DNA of 49,082 nt from Marinomonas aquiplantarum (GCF_003314975.1 NZ_QNRF01000016.1:1-49082), one strand, 5' to 3'. Positions 33,405 to 42,482 are shown, numbered from the stretch's first letter. The notes: a model not told the origin generated them from the letters alone. A program made the numbers and translations.

Positions 33405-35225
33405 ATGACCGAGATATCCCATACGAACCATTTATCGCCACTACAAAAGTGGCGACATCGGCTTGTGATCGCAAAATGCGACCCGACTTTATTAATAGGT
33501 TTGGGGCTATTATTCATCTTTGCGTGGTTGATTGCGGCGCCCATCATCAATGTCTTGTTTGAAGTGTTTACCGTTCAAACCGGCGATGAAATGCGCACTG
33601 GCGCCGATGCTGGTCAAGTGACTGGCTATTACCTAGAACGCGTCTTTGCGTCACGAATGTCCTCTATTATTTTTTGGAAGCCCTTGTGGAATACCTTATT
33701 GGTTTCCATTACCTCTATGCTGCTTTCCATGGTCATTGGTTCTATTTTGGCGTGGCTGTTGGTACGAACGAACCTTATGGGGCGTCGTTGGTTATCCACC
33801 GCCTTGATTATCCCTTTTATGCTCCCCGCTTGGACCTTTGCCTTGGCGTGGACCACCTTGTTTAAAAACGCCACGATTGGTGGTCAACCGGGTTGGGCTG
33901 AAGCCATGGGCTATCAGCTGCCGGATTGGGTGTCCTATGGGGCGTTTCCAACCATCCTGATTATGACGCTCAACTACATTCCATTTGTTATTTTATTAGT
34001 GGGCAATGCGTTAAGACGCCTAGACAGCCAACTCGAAGAAGCCGGACAAATGCTGGGAGCCAGCCGAGGAAGAGTCGCCCTATCGATTGTTTTCCCGTTA
34101 ATGCGTCCGGCATTGATGTCCTCCGCGTTATTAATTTTCGCAGATGCAATCGGTGAGTTCTCAGTGCCTTATGTACTGGGTCTACCAGTGCAATTTGAAA
34201 CCCTCGCCACCTCTCTGTACCGCGCCATCGGCACTCAGCAAAATGGTGTGGCAGCGGTATTTGCCGGCGTCATTTTAGTGGTCGGCATTGCCACCTTAGC
34301 ACTGGATACTTGGATGATGCGCGAAGCCAGACGGTTTGCCATTATCGGTTCCAAAGGAGCGATGGAACGTCGTCAGTCACTTGGTTGGCTACAATGGCCT
34401 GCGACCATTCTGGCATTAGTCATGGTCTTTATTGGTGTGGTTGCACCACTGGGCGCACTAGCATTATCCACTGTGATGCATTTGCCAGGTCGCTTCGAAT
34501 TATCAAACTTCACCTTAGACTATTGGATTGGCACCAACCTAGACACGGTGGCATTACGCAACGGCATTCTGTTGTCATCAGAATTTTGGAACGCCGCTTG
34601 GAGCTCTATCAGCATTGTGGGCAGTGCCTCAATATGCGCCGGAATTTTAGGACTGTTAACCGGCTACATTGTGCTGCGCTCGCCTTTGAAGTTCGTGTCC
34701 GTGTCCTTGCGTCAAATTACCTTCTTCCCCTATTTGGTACCAGGGATTGCCTTTGCGGCGGCTTTTTTAACCTTATTCGCTGTACCACATGGCCCTATTC
34801 CAGCCCTGTATGGCACACCAATGATCCTTTTCCTTGCCCTCATTGCTGACCAAATGCCCTTTGCCAGTCGCGCAGGGATTTCAGCCATGACCCAACTGGG
34901 TAGTGATGTCGAAGACAGTGCACGTGTCGCCGGTGCAGGTTGGCTACGACGCATGTTCTCTATCATCCTACCCATTCAACGTAATGCCCTAGTGACGGCC
35001 GTTTTAATGCCTTTCATCTCAGGTATTAAAGGCGTCAGCCTGTTCATTATTCTGGCGGTGCCTGCGACCGACGTACTCACGACGTTCTCAATCCGCCTTA
35101 TTGATTTCAACTACACCCAAGCCGCTAATGCTGTCGTCTTGATGATTGCCTTGATTGCCCTATTCGGCACCATACTCATCAATCGCCTCACTGGGACAGG
35201 CTTAGCTCAAGGTCTGGAGAGCTAA
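33405..35225 (+). CDS. AfuB/FbpB-type fused ABC transporter permease
   Basis: 606 residues with two binding-protein-dependent permease domains in one chain, about twelve membrane helices. EAA-like cytoplasmic loops are visible in both halves: EEAGQMLGASRGRVALSIVFPLMRPAL and VEDSARVAGAGWLRRMFSIILPIQRNAL. This layout is shared by iron (FbpB, SfuB) and hexose-phosphate (AfuB) systems. GAGG lies 9 nt upstream of the ATG, and the gene leads a tight set (ATPase 5 bp later, then the binding protein). Two phosphatase genes downstream favour a phosphorylated solute over iron (inference). Confidence 0.88.
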   Translation: MTEISHTNHLSPLQKWRHRLVIAKCDPTLLIGLGLLFIFAWLIAAPIINVLFEVFTVQTGDEMRTGADAGQVTGYYLERVFASRMSSIIFWKPLWNTLLVSITSMLLSMVIGSILAWLLVRTNLMGRRWLSTALIIPFMLPAWTFALAWTTLFKNATIGGQPGWAEAMGYQLPDWVSYGAFPTILIMTLNYIPFVILLVGNALRRLDSQLEEAGQMLGASRGRVALSIVFPLMRPALMSSALLIFADAIGEFSVPYVLGLPVQFETLATSLYRAIGTQQNGVAAVFAGVILVVGIATLALDTWMMREARRFAIIGSKGAMERRQSLGWLQWPATILALVMVFIGVVAPLGALALSTVMHLPGRFELSNFTLDYWIGTNLDTVALRNGILLSSEFWNAAWSSISIVGSASICAGILGLLTGYIVLRSPLKFVSVSLRQITFFPYLVPGIAFAAAFLTLFAVPHGPIPALYGTPMILFLALIADQMPFASRAGISAMTQLGSDVEDSARVAGAGWLRRMFSIILPIQRNALVTAVLMPFISGIKGVSLFIILAVPATDVLTTFSIRLIDFNYTQAANAVVLMIALIALFGTILINRLTGTGLAQGLES

Positions 35226-35229
35226 TACT

Positions 35230-36402
35230 ATGTCAAATATTACCTTAAACAATATTTCGAAATGCTACACCCAAGGCCACCCACCTGCGGTCGATCAGGT
35301 GTCGATGGAAATCCAAGATGGCGCGTTTATGTGTGTGCTAGGGCCTTCTGGCTGCGGCAAGTCCACCATTCTGCGCATGATCGCGGGTCTAGAACACTTG
35401 TCAGATGGCGAAATTGTGGCCGATGGCAGAGTGCTCGATAACGTTGCCAAAGGTCTCTTCATTCCGGCGGAAAAACGCCAGATTGGCTTGGTTTTCCAAT
35501 CCTATGCTTTATGGCCTCATATGACGGTCGCCCGTAATATTGAGTTTGGTCTGCGCTTAAAAGGCTTACCAGCCAAAGAACGTAAAAAGCTAGTGGCTGA
35601 GATGATCGTGATGCTCAAGATCGAAGGGCTGGAAGATCGCTACCCTGCACAGCTTTCTGGCGGACAACAACAACGTGTTGCCTTAGCCCGAACCTTGGCT
35701 ATGAACCCCGGCATCTTATTGTTAGATGAACCATTATCGAATCTCGATGCGTCATTACGCCTGTCCATGCGCGCTGAGTTAACGCGTTTACATCAAGAGT
35801 TTGGCACCACCATTGTCTTCGTCACCCATGATCAGTGGGAAGCCATGACATTGGCGACACAAATTGCCGTGATGAACAAAGGCACTCTCCAACAAATAGG
35901 CACACCGGATGATATTTACGAGCGCCCAGCGAATCGTTTTGTCGCTGAGTTCATCGGTAATCCGCCGATTAATATGATCTCAGCGGAAACAAAGCCAGCC
36001 CAACAACTGATGCATCAAGCCGGCTTTTCAATGTCAGTCAGTGAAGGAACACAACTTGGCTTGCGTCCAGAAGGTTTACAGTTAAGTCGAGAGGCTTCGT
36101 CCTCCAGTGTGCCCGTCACAATCAACGACATCTTACCGACTGGCGGCGCTTGGATCATTGAACTGACCGTAGATCAAGATGAAACATCGCCTTTGAATCT
36201 GGTTCACACCACCCAAACGCCACCACTTTGGCAACGAGGTGATCAAGCCAATTTGAAAGTCGCCAGTCACGCTATGCATTTATTCAATGCAGATGGCAAA
36301 CGCCAACCCTTTGCTTTAACCCCTAAGGCTGCGACCTACCGCACTTCTGCGGATGTGGTTTCGCCTGATTTTAGTCAATCCAAAATTGAGGACATCTCAT
36401 GA
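35230..36402 (+). CDS. ABC transporter ATPase (AfuC/FbpC/PotA-like)
   Basis: 390 residues. Walker A GPSGCGKSTILR (~39-50), Q-loop in GLVFQSYALWPHMTV, signature QLSGGQQQRVALARTLA, Walker B GILLLDEPLSNLDASLR and switch His in FVTHDQWEAM. A C-terminal TOBE-like regulatory domain (LGLRPEGLQL) follows. It is preceded by a ribosome site within the permease end, and its stop overlaps the binding protein start by 4 bp. It powers the fused permease. Confidence 0.92.
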   Translation: MSNITLNNISKCYTQGHPPAVDQVSMEIQDGAFMCVLGPSGCGKSTILRMIAGLEHLSDGEIVADGRVLDNVAKGLFIPAEKRQIGLVFQSYALWPHMTVARNIEFGLRLKGLPAKERKKLVAEMIVMLKIEGLEDRYPAQLSGGQQQRVALARTLAMNPGILLLDEPLSNLDASLRLSMRAELTRLHQEFGTTIVFVTHDQWEAMTLATQIAVMNKGTLQQIGTPDDIYERPANRFVAEFIGNPPINMISAETKPAQQLMHQAGFSMSVSEGTQLGLRPEGLQLSREASSSSVPVTINDILPTGGAWIIELTVDQDETSPLNLVHTTQTPPLWQRGDQANLKVASHAMHLFNADGKRQPFALTPKAATYRTSADVVSPDFSQSKIEDIS

Positions 36403-37505
36403 TTCGCAACATCCCTAGCCTACTATTAGTCGGCACGCTTGCTTCGACGTCAGCCTTCGCGGAGGATTTCGACCTTAATGCCTTAGTCAAAGCCGCCAAG
36501 TCAGAACCTGCGCTTTCTGTCTACGACTCGACCGGCAAAATCAAGAAACAAGCCAAGGCCTTTGCTAAAAAATACGGCATTGAAACCACCGGCACCAAGA
36601 TCAAAGCCGGTGCCAGCATCAAAATGGTACTGAGTGAAACCAAAGCCAATAACGTCAAATCGGACGTGGTAATCATCTCAGATGTACCAGCCGCTTCCGC
36701 TCAGTTATTATCGAATAGCTTTACATACAGCTATTTACCAGAAGACATGAAAAGTAAGATACCAGCGCAATTTAGCAATCCATTAGTGGTATCAAACTCA
36801 CCTGTTGTTTGGTCTTACAACACCGCACTGAACGACAGCTGTCCGGTTGATAACATCTGGGCACTGACCGACCCTGAGTGGAAAGGCCATGTCACCATGC
36901 CAGACCCACTTAACAAATCCCTATACACAGACTTCTTCAACCAGTTTGCCATGCATCATGACAAGCTCATTGCTGACGCTTACCAAGCACACTACGGCAA
37001 GCCGCTGAAAACCAATTTAGATAGCGCCACCGCTGCCTTTGTCGTTGCCCTAGCGAAAAATCAGCCGTTGCTAACAAATTCGGATGGCGATGTAGCCTCT
37101 GCGGTTGGCGCACCCGACACCAAGGAAAACTTCATTGGCATCATGTCATCGGCGAAATACCGTGAAAACAAAAACGGTATGAAACTTGGCATCTGTGCGT
37201 CAATGAAACCTATGGTCGGTATGCTTTACCCTAAATTCATGATGATCACCAAAGGCACGGACAGCCCAAATGCGGCGAAATTGTTTGTGCATTACATGTT
37301 GACCGGCGAAGGCTTTAAGCCTCAAGCCATCGACGGCAAGATCTCAACCAATATTGACAACAAAATCCCTGCTGTCGAACCATCTGGAGTAGCGGCCTAC
37401 CTAGATCAACTAATAAAATACAACCCAGCCTCAGCGCAAGATGACTGGGCGAGCCGTCAAGACTGGCAAGACCTTTGGGCGCTTGCTCGTGCAGGCCAAC
37501 TGTAA
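36399..37505 (+). CDS. ABC transporter periplasmic binding protein (AfuA/FbpA-like fold)
   Basis: 368 residues with signal peptide (~1-21, MIRNIPSLLLVGTLASTSAF) and the type 2 two-lobe fold (SBP_bac_6/8 class): ALSVYDSTGKIKKQAKAFAKKYGI, SDVVIISDVPAASAQLLS, NPLVVSNSPVVWSYNTAL, WALTDPEWKGHVTMPDP and MMITKGTDSPNAAKLFVHYMLTGEG. Two cysteines (DSCPVD and LGICAS) could form a disulfide. The tyrosine-based iron site of FbpA is not evident. Ser/Thr/Lys-rich stretches (STGKIKK, KSLYTDF) would suit an anionic phosphate group, but this is inference. Confidence 0.87.
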   Translation: MIRNIPSLLLVGTLASTSAFAEDFDLNALVKAAKSEPALSVYDSTGKIKKQAKAFAKKYGIETTGTKIKAGASIKMVLSETKANNVKSDVVIISDVPAASAQLLSNSFTYSYLPEDMKSKIPAQFSNPLVVSNSPVVWSYNTALNDSCPVDNIWALTDPEWKGHVTMPDPLNKSLYTDFFNQFAMHHDKLIADAYQAHYGKPLKTNLDSATAAFVVALAKNQPLLTNSDGDVASAVGAPDTKENFIGIMSSAKYRENKNGMKLGICASMKPMVGMLYPKFMMITKGTDSPNAAKLFVHYMLTGEGFKPQAIDGKISTNIDNKIPAVEPSGVAAYLDQLIKYNPASAQDDWASRQDWQDLWALARAGQL

Positions 37506-37513
37506 ACAACCTT

Positions 37514-37587
37514 GAGGCACGATGAACCCAGTTCATCTAGCCTCATCAGTAAGACACAGGCCAATGACTGAGCCTGTGTCATTTTTT
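37514..37587 (+). terminator. Two consecutive hairpins, the second a terminator, between the transporter and phosphatase genes
   Basis: Hairpin 1: GAGGC and GATGAAC pair with GTTCATC and GCCTC (37514-37544). Hairpin 2: GACACAGGC pairs with GCCTGTGTC (37553-37580), followed by ATTTTTT. The second is a standard intrinsic terminator, so expression of the downstream phosphatases and LacI gene is reduced or has an extra promoter. Confidence 0.75.
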
Positions 37588-37598
37588 AAAGGATTACC

Positions 37599-38408
37599 TT
37601 GAACACATTAAATGATATTGAATCACGCGCCAGCTTCCTAAAAAACTTGATTAAAAAAGCCTCCGCGCGTGCGCTGGAAGGCTACTTAAATCGAGAAGCC
37701 GGTTCCTATGATTTAAAAGGCCCACAAGACTTTTTGACCGAAACCGATCTTGCCGTCGAAACCATGATTCGGGACGAAATATCCCGCCATTTTCCGGAAG
37801 ATGCCATTATAGGAGAAGAAGGCGGCGGCACGCCTGGGCACGCCACTTGGATCATAGACCCCATTGATGGCACCGCGAACTTTGCTCGTGGCATTCCCCA
37901 TTTCTGCGTCATTATTTGTTTTTGTATCAATGGCCAAGCTCAATTGGCCGCCATTGCACAACCCGTGTCACAGGAATTGTACTTTGCTCAGCGTGGCAAA
38001 GGCGTCACCAAAAATAACCAACCAATTAGCGTGGCACCTACTTCAGATATGACGCAAGCCCATGTAGAACTTGGCTGGTCACAACGAGCCACAACACAAG
38101 CCTACTTAACGGCTCAAGACGACTTATTCAAACAAGGTGTCAGCATTCGTCGCGGCGGTTCCGGCGGCTTAGGATTAGCCTGGGTAGCAGAAGGACGAAC
38201 CGATGCCTATCTGGAAATTTCCATGAACACTTGGGACTGCATTGCAGGCATGTTGATGGTCGAAGAAGCCGGTGGACAAGTCGGTACTTGGCCAAACAGC
38301 TTGGCAGATCTACTAGACACTGGCCCTGTGCTCGCTTGCGCACCCGCTATAGCGACACAAGTTTGCCAAGTTAACTTTCCGAATTTAGCCCTAAAGGACC
38401 CATCATGA
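37599..38408 (+). CDS. Inositol-monophosphatase-family phosphatase
   Basis: 269 residues, the usual IMPase length. Metal and substrate motifs: Glu73/Glu74 in IIGEEGGG, D87-P-I-D90-G-T-ANF, and WDCIAGMLMVEEAGG. TTG start with AAAGGA 5 nt upstream. The family removes phosphate from inositol, sugar, histidinol or nucleotide phosphates; the exact substrate cannot be read. The stop overlaps the next start (ATGA), coupling it to the second phosphatase. Lying with an AfuABC-like importer, it probably dephosphorylates what that importer brings in. Confidence 0.88.
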   Translation: MNTLNDIESRASFLKNLIKKASARALEGYLNREAGSYDLKGPQDFLTETDLAVETMIRDEISRHFPEDAIIGEEGGGTPGHATWIIDPIDGTANFARGIPHFCVIICFCINGQAQLAAIAQPVSQELYFAQRGKGVTKNNQPISVAPTSDMTQAHVELGWSQRATTQAYLTAQDDLFKQGVSIRRGGSGGLGLAWVAEGRTDAYLEISMNTWDCIAGMLMVEEAGGQVGTWPNSLADLLDTGPVLACAPAIATQVCQVNFPNLALKDPS

Positions 38409-39049
38409 GTCAATCAACTGTCACCGATATTAAACAAGTCTTTCGAGAGGCAGACGAAAAACGCGCTCCTCTTCATCTAATTCATAAAAACTTTCTTGGT
38501 CGTAACATCGATCTTTATATTGGCAACAAACAGGCCGCTTCCGATCCTGAATTATTAAGCCAACATGGTATAGGTACGGTTTTCAATTGTGCGGTCAATC
38601 TGGACATTAATCTGGTCACCACGCAAGACCCGTTAAGCAAGGTCTTACCCTTTGGTTGGTCGCCTGTGCGTTACTACAAACTGGGCATTGTCGATGGCCC
38701 TGGCAACCCTCATCCAATGATGCTGGCAGGCTATTATCAATTGCGCAGCTTGATCGACCAAGAATTACCAAATAAACCAAGTTACCCGTGGAAAGAAACT
38801 GGTAACATACTCATCAACTGTCGTGGTGGACGCAGTCGTTCAGTGACGTTAACGGCACTTTTACTACATTTAGACGAGGCTGAAACCTATCCAAGTCTAG
38901 AAGACGCCATCGCTCACATACGTGAAGCCAGACAATTGATTAAAGAAGAATGGCCTGAAGCGCCCAAACAAGTATTGGTCGATGCCGCCCATTGGGCCGC
39001 AGAACAAGTAAAACGTTTGCAGCCCTATCTGCCCAAAGAGAAAGTGTAA
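38405..39049 (+). CDS. Dual-specificity / tyrosine-phosphatase-fold phosphatase
   Basis: 214 residues. The P-loop Cys139-x5-Arg145-Ser is visible in INCRGGRSRSVT, and Asp97 in IVDGPGN could be the general acid. The His that normally precedes the catalytic Cys is Asn here. The N-terminal part (FLGRNIDLYIGNKQAA, GIGTVFNCAVNL) is typical of DSP domains. Because it is coupled to an IMPase and followed at once by a LacI regulator, it more likely acts on a small phosphorylated compound, as cysteine phytases and some PTP-fold enzymes do, than on proteins. That is inference. Confidence 0.83.
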   Translation: MSQSTVTDIKQVFREADEKRAPLHLIHKNFLGRNIDLYIGNKQAASDPELLSQHGIGTVFNCAVNLDINLVTTQDPLSKVLPFGWSPVRYYKLGIVDGPGNPHPMMLAGYYQLRSLIDQELPNKPSYPWKETGNILINCRGGRSRSVTLTALLLHLDEAETYPSLEDAIAHIREARQLIKEEWPEAPKQVLVDAAHWAAEQVKRLQPYLPKEKV

Positions 39050-40081
39050 ATGCAAAGAAACAAAGGTCCTGAAAAAAACAAAGCGACGTCGGCTGCCGAC
39101 GTCGCGCGTTTGGCTGGTGTCTCACGTTCGGCTGTTTCTCGCACCTTTACTGACGGCGCCAGTGTCTCGGCCAAAACCCGAGAAAAAGTGCTGGCCGCCG
39201 CAGCTGAACTCAATTATCACGTTAATCATCTAGCTCGTAGTATCTCGAAAGAGCAAAGTCGCCCCGTTTGCCTACTGGCCGCCAACTTAGACAAGCCTTA
39301 TCACAACCTATTGTTAGACGCTCTCACCAAGCAACTGCAACAAGACGGACGCATCGTCATGGTGATCAATGCCAGTTCAGAGCCAAGCAGTGCCGAAGAA
39401 GCCATGCGCCGCGCTCTGCACTATCGCGCGTCCGCCAGTGTGGTGATGTCGGGAACGCCACCACAAGAATTGGTTCAAGCCTGCGTCGATTCGGGTCAGA
39501 AAGTCATCATGATTAACTGTAATGATGACATTGAAAACGTTCATCACATTCAGATCGACTATGCCGATGCCATGCAACAGGCCGTCACTCTGTTTCAACA
39601 AGCGGGCTGCCAAGCTCTTTCCTTAGTGAGTTCCACTAAGGGCACACCTAGCTTATTAGCCCGTGAGCAATTTTTTATCAGCGCCGCACAAGCAAAAGGT
39701 TTTGAGGTGACGATCTGGCGAGGAGACAACACCAACTACGAAGACGGTCAACAAGCCGCCCAAGCCTTATTGTCCGACCATCAACCAAACCATGCCTATT
39801 TTTGCATTACCGATTTAGTGGCTTGCGGCTTTATGGATACCGCTCGCCATGAGTTCAATCTGTCGATTCCTGATGACATCAGCATTCTTGGCTTTGACGA
39901 TATTCCTCAATCCGCATGGCAAGCCTATCAACTCACCACCTTTGCTCAGCCTTATCAAGGCATCGCCAATCGAGTCAGTGATATTTTAGGAGAGCAGCAA
40001 GAAGCCGATTTAACATCACGATTGAACGCCATTCCCAAACAGCGTAATAGCCTTCATAAAGAGAAACGCGAAAAATCGTAA
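39050..40081 (+). CDS. LacI-family transcriptional regulator
   Basis: 343 residues. N-terminal helix-turn-helix SAADVARLAGVSRSAVSRTF and hinge helix region LNYHVNHLARSIS, followed by a periplasmic-binding-like ligand domain (RPVCLLAANLDKPYHNLLLDAL, ISILGFDDIPQSAWQAYQLTTF). It starts directly after the phosphatase stop, so it is the last gene of the operon. It probably represses the transporter/phosphatase genes until the sugar or polyol ligand is present. Inverted repeats upstream of the first transporter gene are candidate operators. Confidence 0.93.
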   Translation: MQRNKGPEKNKATSAADVARLAGVSRSAVSRTFTDGASVSAKTREKVLAAAAELNYHVNHLARSISKEQSRPVCLLAANLDKPYHNLLLDALTKQLQQDGRIVMVINASSEPSSAEEAMRRALHYRASASVVMSGTPPQELVQACVDSGQKVIMINCNDDIENVHHIQIDYADAMQQAVTLFQQAGCQALSLVSSTKGTPSLLAREQFFISAAQAKGFEVTIWRGDNTNYEDGQQAAQALLSDHQPNHAYFCITDLVACGFMDTARHEFNLSIPDDISILGFDDIPQSAWQAYQLTTFAQPYQGIANRVSDILGEQQEADLTSRLNAIPKQRNSLHKEKREKS

Positions 40082-40086
40082 ACACA

Positions 40087-40989
40087 TCAACTCGAACCAG
40101 TCGAAATAACGTGAAATTGCTCGGTTAACCAATCAATGAACACTCTGACACGCAATGACACCTGTTGGTTCTGTGGGTAGAGAACAGACACTGGCATATT
40201 AGGGGGAGGAAATTCGCTCAATATTGACTTGAGTTCCCCGCGCTTTAATTCTTCTTCAATGCGATAACGCGGTACTTGAATCAAGCCTAATCCACTCAAC
40301 GCCGCGCCAGTATACATATCCGCCCCGTTAACGGTCACAATCGATGACAGCGTCACTGCCTTAATATCCTGTCCCAAGGTGAAATCTAAGGTCGTGTCCA
40401 ATCCCGTCACAGACGACAGATAACCTATGGCTCGGTGATGCTTAAGTGACGCCAATGTAGTCGGAACACCATATTTTTTCAGATACTTAGGACTGGCAAC
40501 CGTTACTTGCTCCATGTTCGCCAATGGCTTTGCAACCAGTGACGAATCCTGCAATGGCCCAGCTCGTAAGACACAGTCTATGCCTTCTTTGACCAAGTCG
40601 ACCAAGCGATCATCTTCTCCTATGTGCAAGGTAATATCTGGGTAACGAGTAACAAATTCGTCAATGGCTGGCATCACAAAATGCTTCGCCAATGTTCCTT
40701 GTAAGTTAATCCGCAATAAGCCTTGTGGTTTGGTGTTTTTAAACGCGGTATCGGCTTCTTCTAAATCGGCCAGAATACGTAAACAACGTTGATAATAGTG
40801 CTTGCCCTCTTGCGTCATGCTGACTTGGCGCGTCGTACGCTCCAGTAACCGCACGCCAATCCGCTGCTCAAGGCGTTTCACTAAATTGGATACGGTTGCT
40901 CTGGGAATGTGTAGATCTTCTGCGGCTTGTGAAAAGCTTCCACACTGGGCAATGCGGACAAAAACATGCATTTCTTGAAAGCGATCCAT
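40087..40989 (-). CDS. LysR-family transcriptional regulator
   Basis: About 300 residues from the ATG at 40989 (MDRFQEMHVFVRIAQ), with AAGAG upstream; a TTG at 41022 is possible but less typical. N-terminal winged helix: CGSFSQAAEDLHIPRATVSNLVKRLEQRIGVRLLERTTR. The C-terminal effector domain has GIDCVLRAGPLQDSSLVAKPLAN. Subtype is close to those controlling adjacent oxidoreductases; it is divergent from an SDR gene, its probable target. Confidence 0.92.
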   Translation of the reverse strand: MDRFQEMHVFVRIAQCGSFSQAAEDLHIPRATVSNLVKRLEQRIGVRLLERTTRQVSMTQEGKHYYQRCLRILADLEEADTAFKNTKPQGLLRINLQGTLAKHFVMPAIDEFVTRYPDITLHIGEDDRLVDLVKEGIDCVLRAGPLQDSSLVAKPLANMEQVTVASPKYLKKYGVPTTLASLKHHRAIGYLSSVTGLDTTLDFTLGQDIKAVTLSSIVTVNGADMYTGAALSGLGLIQVPRYRIEEELKRGELKSILSEFPPPNMPVSVLYPQNQQVSLRVRVFIDWLTEQFHVISTGSS

Positions 40990-41158
40990 AAGACACTCTT
41001 GCTTAATAAAGTCGGTTATCAAAAATGAGATAGAAAAGCGATTACAGCAAACATTGTTAAACTAAATGGAATTATCTTATCAAATATAGGCTGATTATCT
41101 TTAAAATCAAAGCAACTATTCTTGCTCTCCTTGGTTTCATATTATTGAGGGGAAAAAA

Positions 41159-41899
41159 ATGTCGATATCTCATCAAAACATTGCACTGATCACCGGCGCA
41201 TCTCGAGGCATTGGTGCCAGTATTGCTCGACGACTCGCTGACGACGGTTTCGCAGTCGCTATTAACTATTCATCTAACTCACAAGCCGCAGATAAACTGG
41301 TAGAGGAACTCACGTCTAAAGGGCAAACGGCGTTTTCCGTGCAAGCAAATGTAGCCCATTCTGCTGACGTAAACGCCATGTTTAATCAGGTTGAAAGTCG
41401 CCTTGGTCACATTGATGTCTTAATCAATAACGCCGGTATTCTGAAAACCTTACCTTTAACGGAAACATCAGACGAATTGTATGAGCGCTATTTCGCGATT
41501 AATACACAAGGGGTTTTCAACACTCTTCGAGAAGCTGGAACGCGGCTCAATAACGGTGGTCGAATCATCAATCTGTCCAGTACCACGCTGGCATTAAATA
41601 TGGCGGGATACGCCATTTATAACGGCACAAAAGCAGCGGTTGAAGCCTTTACTAAAGTATTTTCCAAAGAATTAAGAGGCCGTCAAATCACCGTCAATGC
41701 CGTCGCGCCTGGCCCAATCGCCACCGACTTATTCTTAGCAGGAAAGACCCAAGAGATGATTCAAAACTTTGCCCAAATGCCGCCGTTGGAACGACTTGGC
41801 CAGCCAAACGACATTGCTCAAATCGTCTCATTCTTAGCCAGTCAAGACAGTGGTTGGATCAATGGACAAATACTTCGCGCTAACGGCGGGTTGGCCTAA
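41159..41899 (+). CDS. Short-chain dehydrogenase/reductase (FabG-like)
   Basis: 246 residues. NAD(P) motif TGASRGIGASIA (~13-24), INNAGILK near 90, catalytic Ser in INLSSTT and Tyr-x3-Lys in YNGTKAAVEAF, then APGPIATDLF. Arg residues after the first motif suit NADPH. Substrate unknown; FabG-like SDRs reduce many carbonyl compounds. A strong ribosome site (GAGGGG) precedes the ATG, and LysR is divergent with 169 bp between. Confidence 0.93.
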   Translation: MSISHQNIALITGASRGIGASIARRLADDGFAVAINYSSNSQAADKLVEELTSKGQTAFSVQANVAHSADVNAMFNQVESRLGHIDVLINNAGILKTLPLTETSDELYERYFAINTQGVFNTLREAGTRLNNGGRIINLSSTTLALNMAGYAIYNGTKAAVEAFTKVFSKELRGRQITVNAVAPGPIATDLFLAGKTQEMIQNFAQMPPLERLGQPNDIAQIVSFLASQDSGWINGQILRANGGLA

Positions 41900-41904
41900 C
41901 TTTG

Positions 41905-42432
41905 ATGAGGGTTTGTCAAAAATTAAGCTCAATGATGGTCATGATGGGCGCTTCCCTCATGACCATCACAGGGTGTATCAGGCCAATGGAAGCTGACGCA
42001 ATGGGACAGTTGACCATGAGGCCTTCGGTAACCTATCTGCATTTACTACGACATACGCCATTTTTCACCGCTCTGGATTCCACGCAACAACAATGGGTGA
42101 TTAATCACTCAAAGGAATGGCAAGTTAACCAGGGCGGTGTGATCACTACAACATCAAGTGCAGGAGATTATTGGATTTTGCTGGATGGCGAATGGCAACT
42201 CGAATGCGGCGAAAAGCACTACCCAAGCAAACACAATGATCCCGCGAAATGGTTTCGCGCTAGTATGGTAATGCATGACTGTAAATTGGTCGCCACCGAG
42301 ACCAGTTACGTCATGCTAATTACGCAAGTGGACATGCAAACCATGCTCAATAATGGCTTTGCATTTCACATGCACCTAGACATAGGGCGGTCTCACTACC
42401 AACAAATATTTCCCATCCGATCATCGCCATGA
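41905..42432 (+). CDS. Putative lipoprotein with a cyclic-nucleotide-binding-like fold
   Basis: About 175 residues; the exact start is uncertain (TTG 41902 or ATG 41905, or later ATGs), as no good ribosome site is seen and translation may be coupled to the SDR, 5 bp upstream. The N-terminus has a hydrophobic stretch ending in a lipobox-like MTITGC. The rest resembles the start of a cNMP-binding domain (HTPFFTALDSTQQQWVINHSKEWQVNQGGVI, GDYWILLDGEWQLECG), but the phosphate-binding cassette (RxxA) is absent. Function unknown; a sensory or structural role is possible. Confidence 0.6.
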   Translation: MRVCQKLSSMMVMMGASLMTITGCIRPMEADAMGQLTMRPSVTYLHLLRHTPFFTALDSTQQQWVINHSKEWQVNQGGVITTTSSAGDYWILLDGEWQLECGEKHYPSKHNDPAKWFRASMVMHDCKLVATETSYVMLITQVDMQTMLNNGFAFHMHLDIGRSHYQQIFPIRSSP

Positions 42433-42437
42433 ATAAA

Positions 42438-42473
42438 GGGCTACCTCACCAGAGCTTATTAAAGAGCTAGCCC
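42438..42473. terminator. Hairpin between two convergent genes
   Basis: GGGCTA-c-CTC pairs with GAG-c-TAGCCC. The T run is imperfect (minus side: TTTATT). It probably terminates both the cNMP-like gene (+) and mesD (-). Confidence 0.45.
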
Positions 42474-42482
42474 GCCTCTTTA

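Noticed and set aside
41041..41120. Possible LysR binding box between the LysR and SDR genes
   Set aside because: AT-rich with a loose TTATCA/TGATTA pair only; not distinct enough to list as a site.
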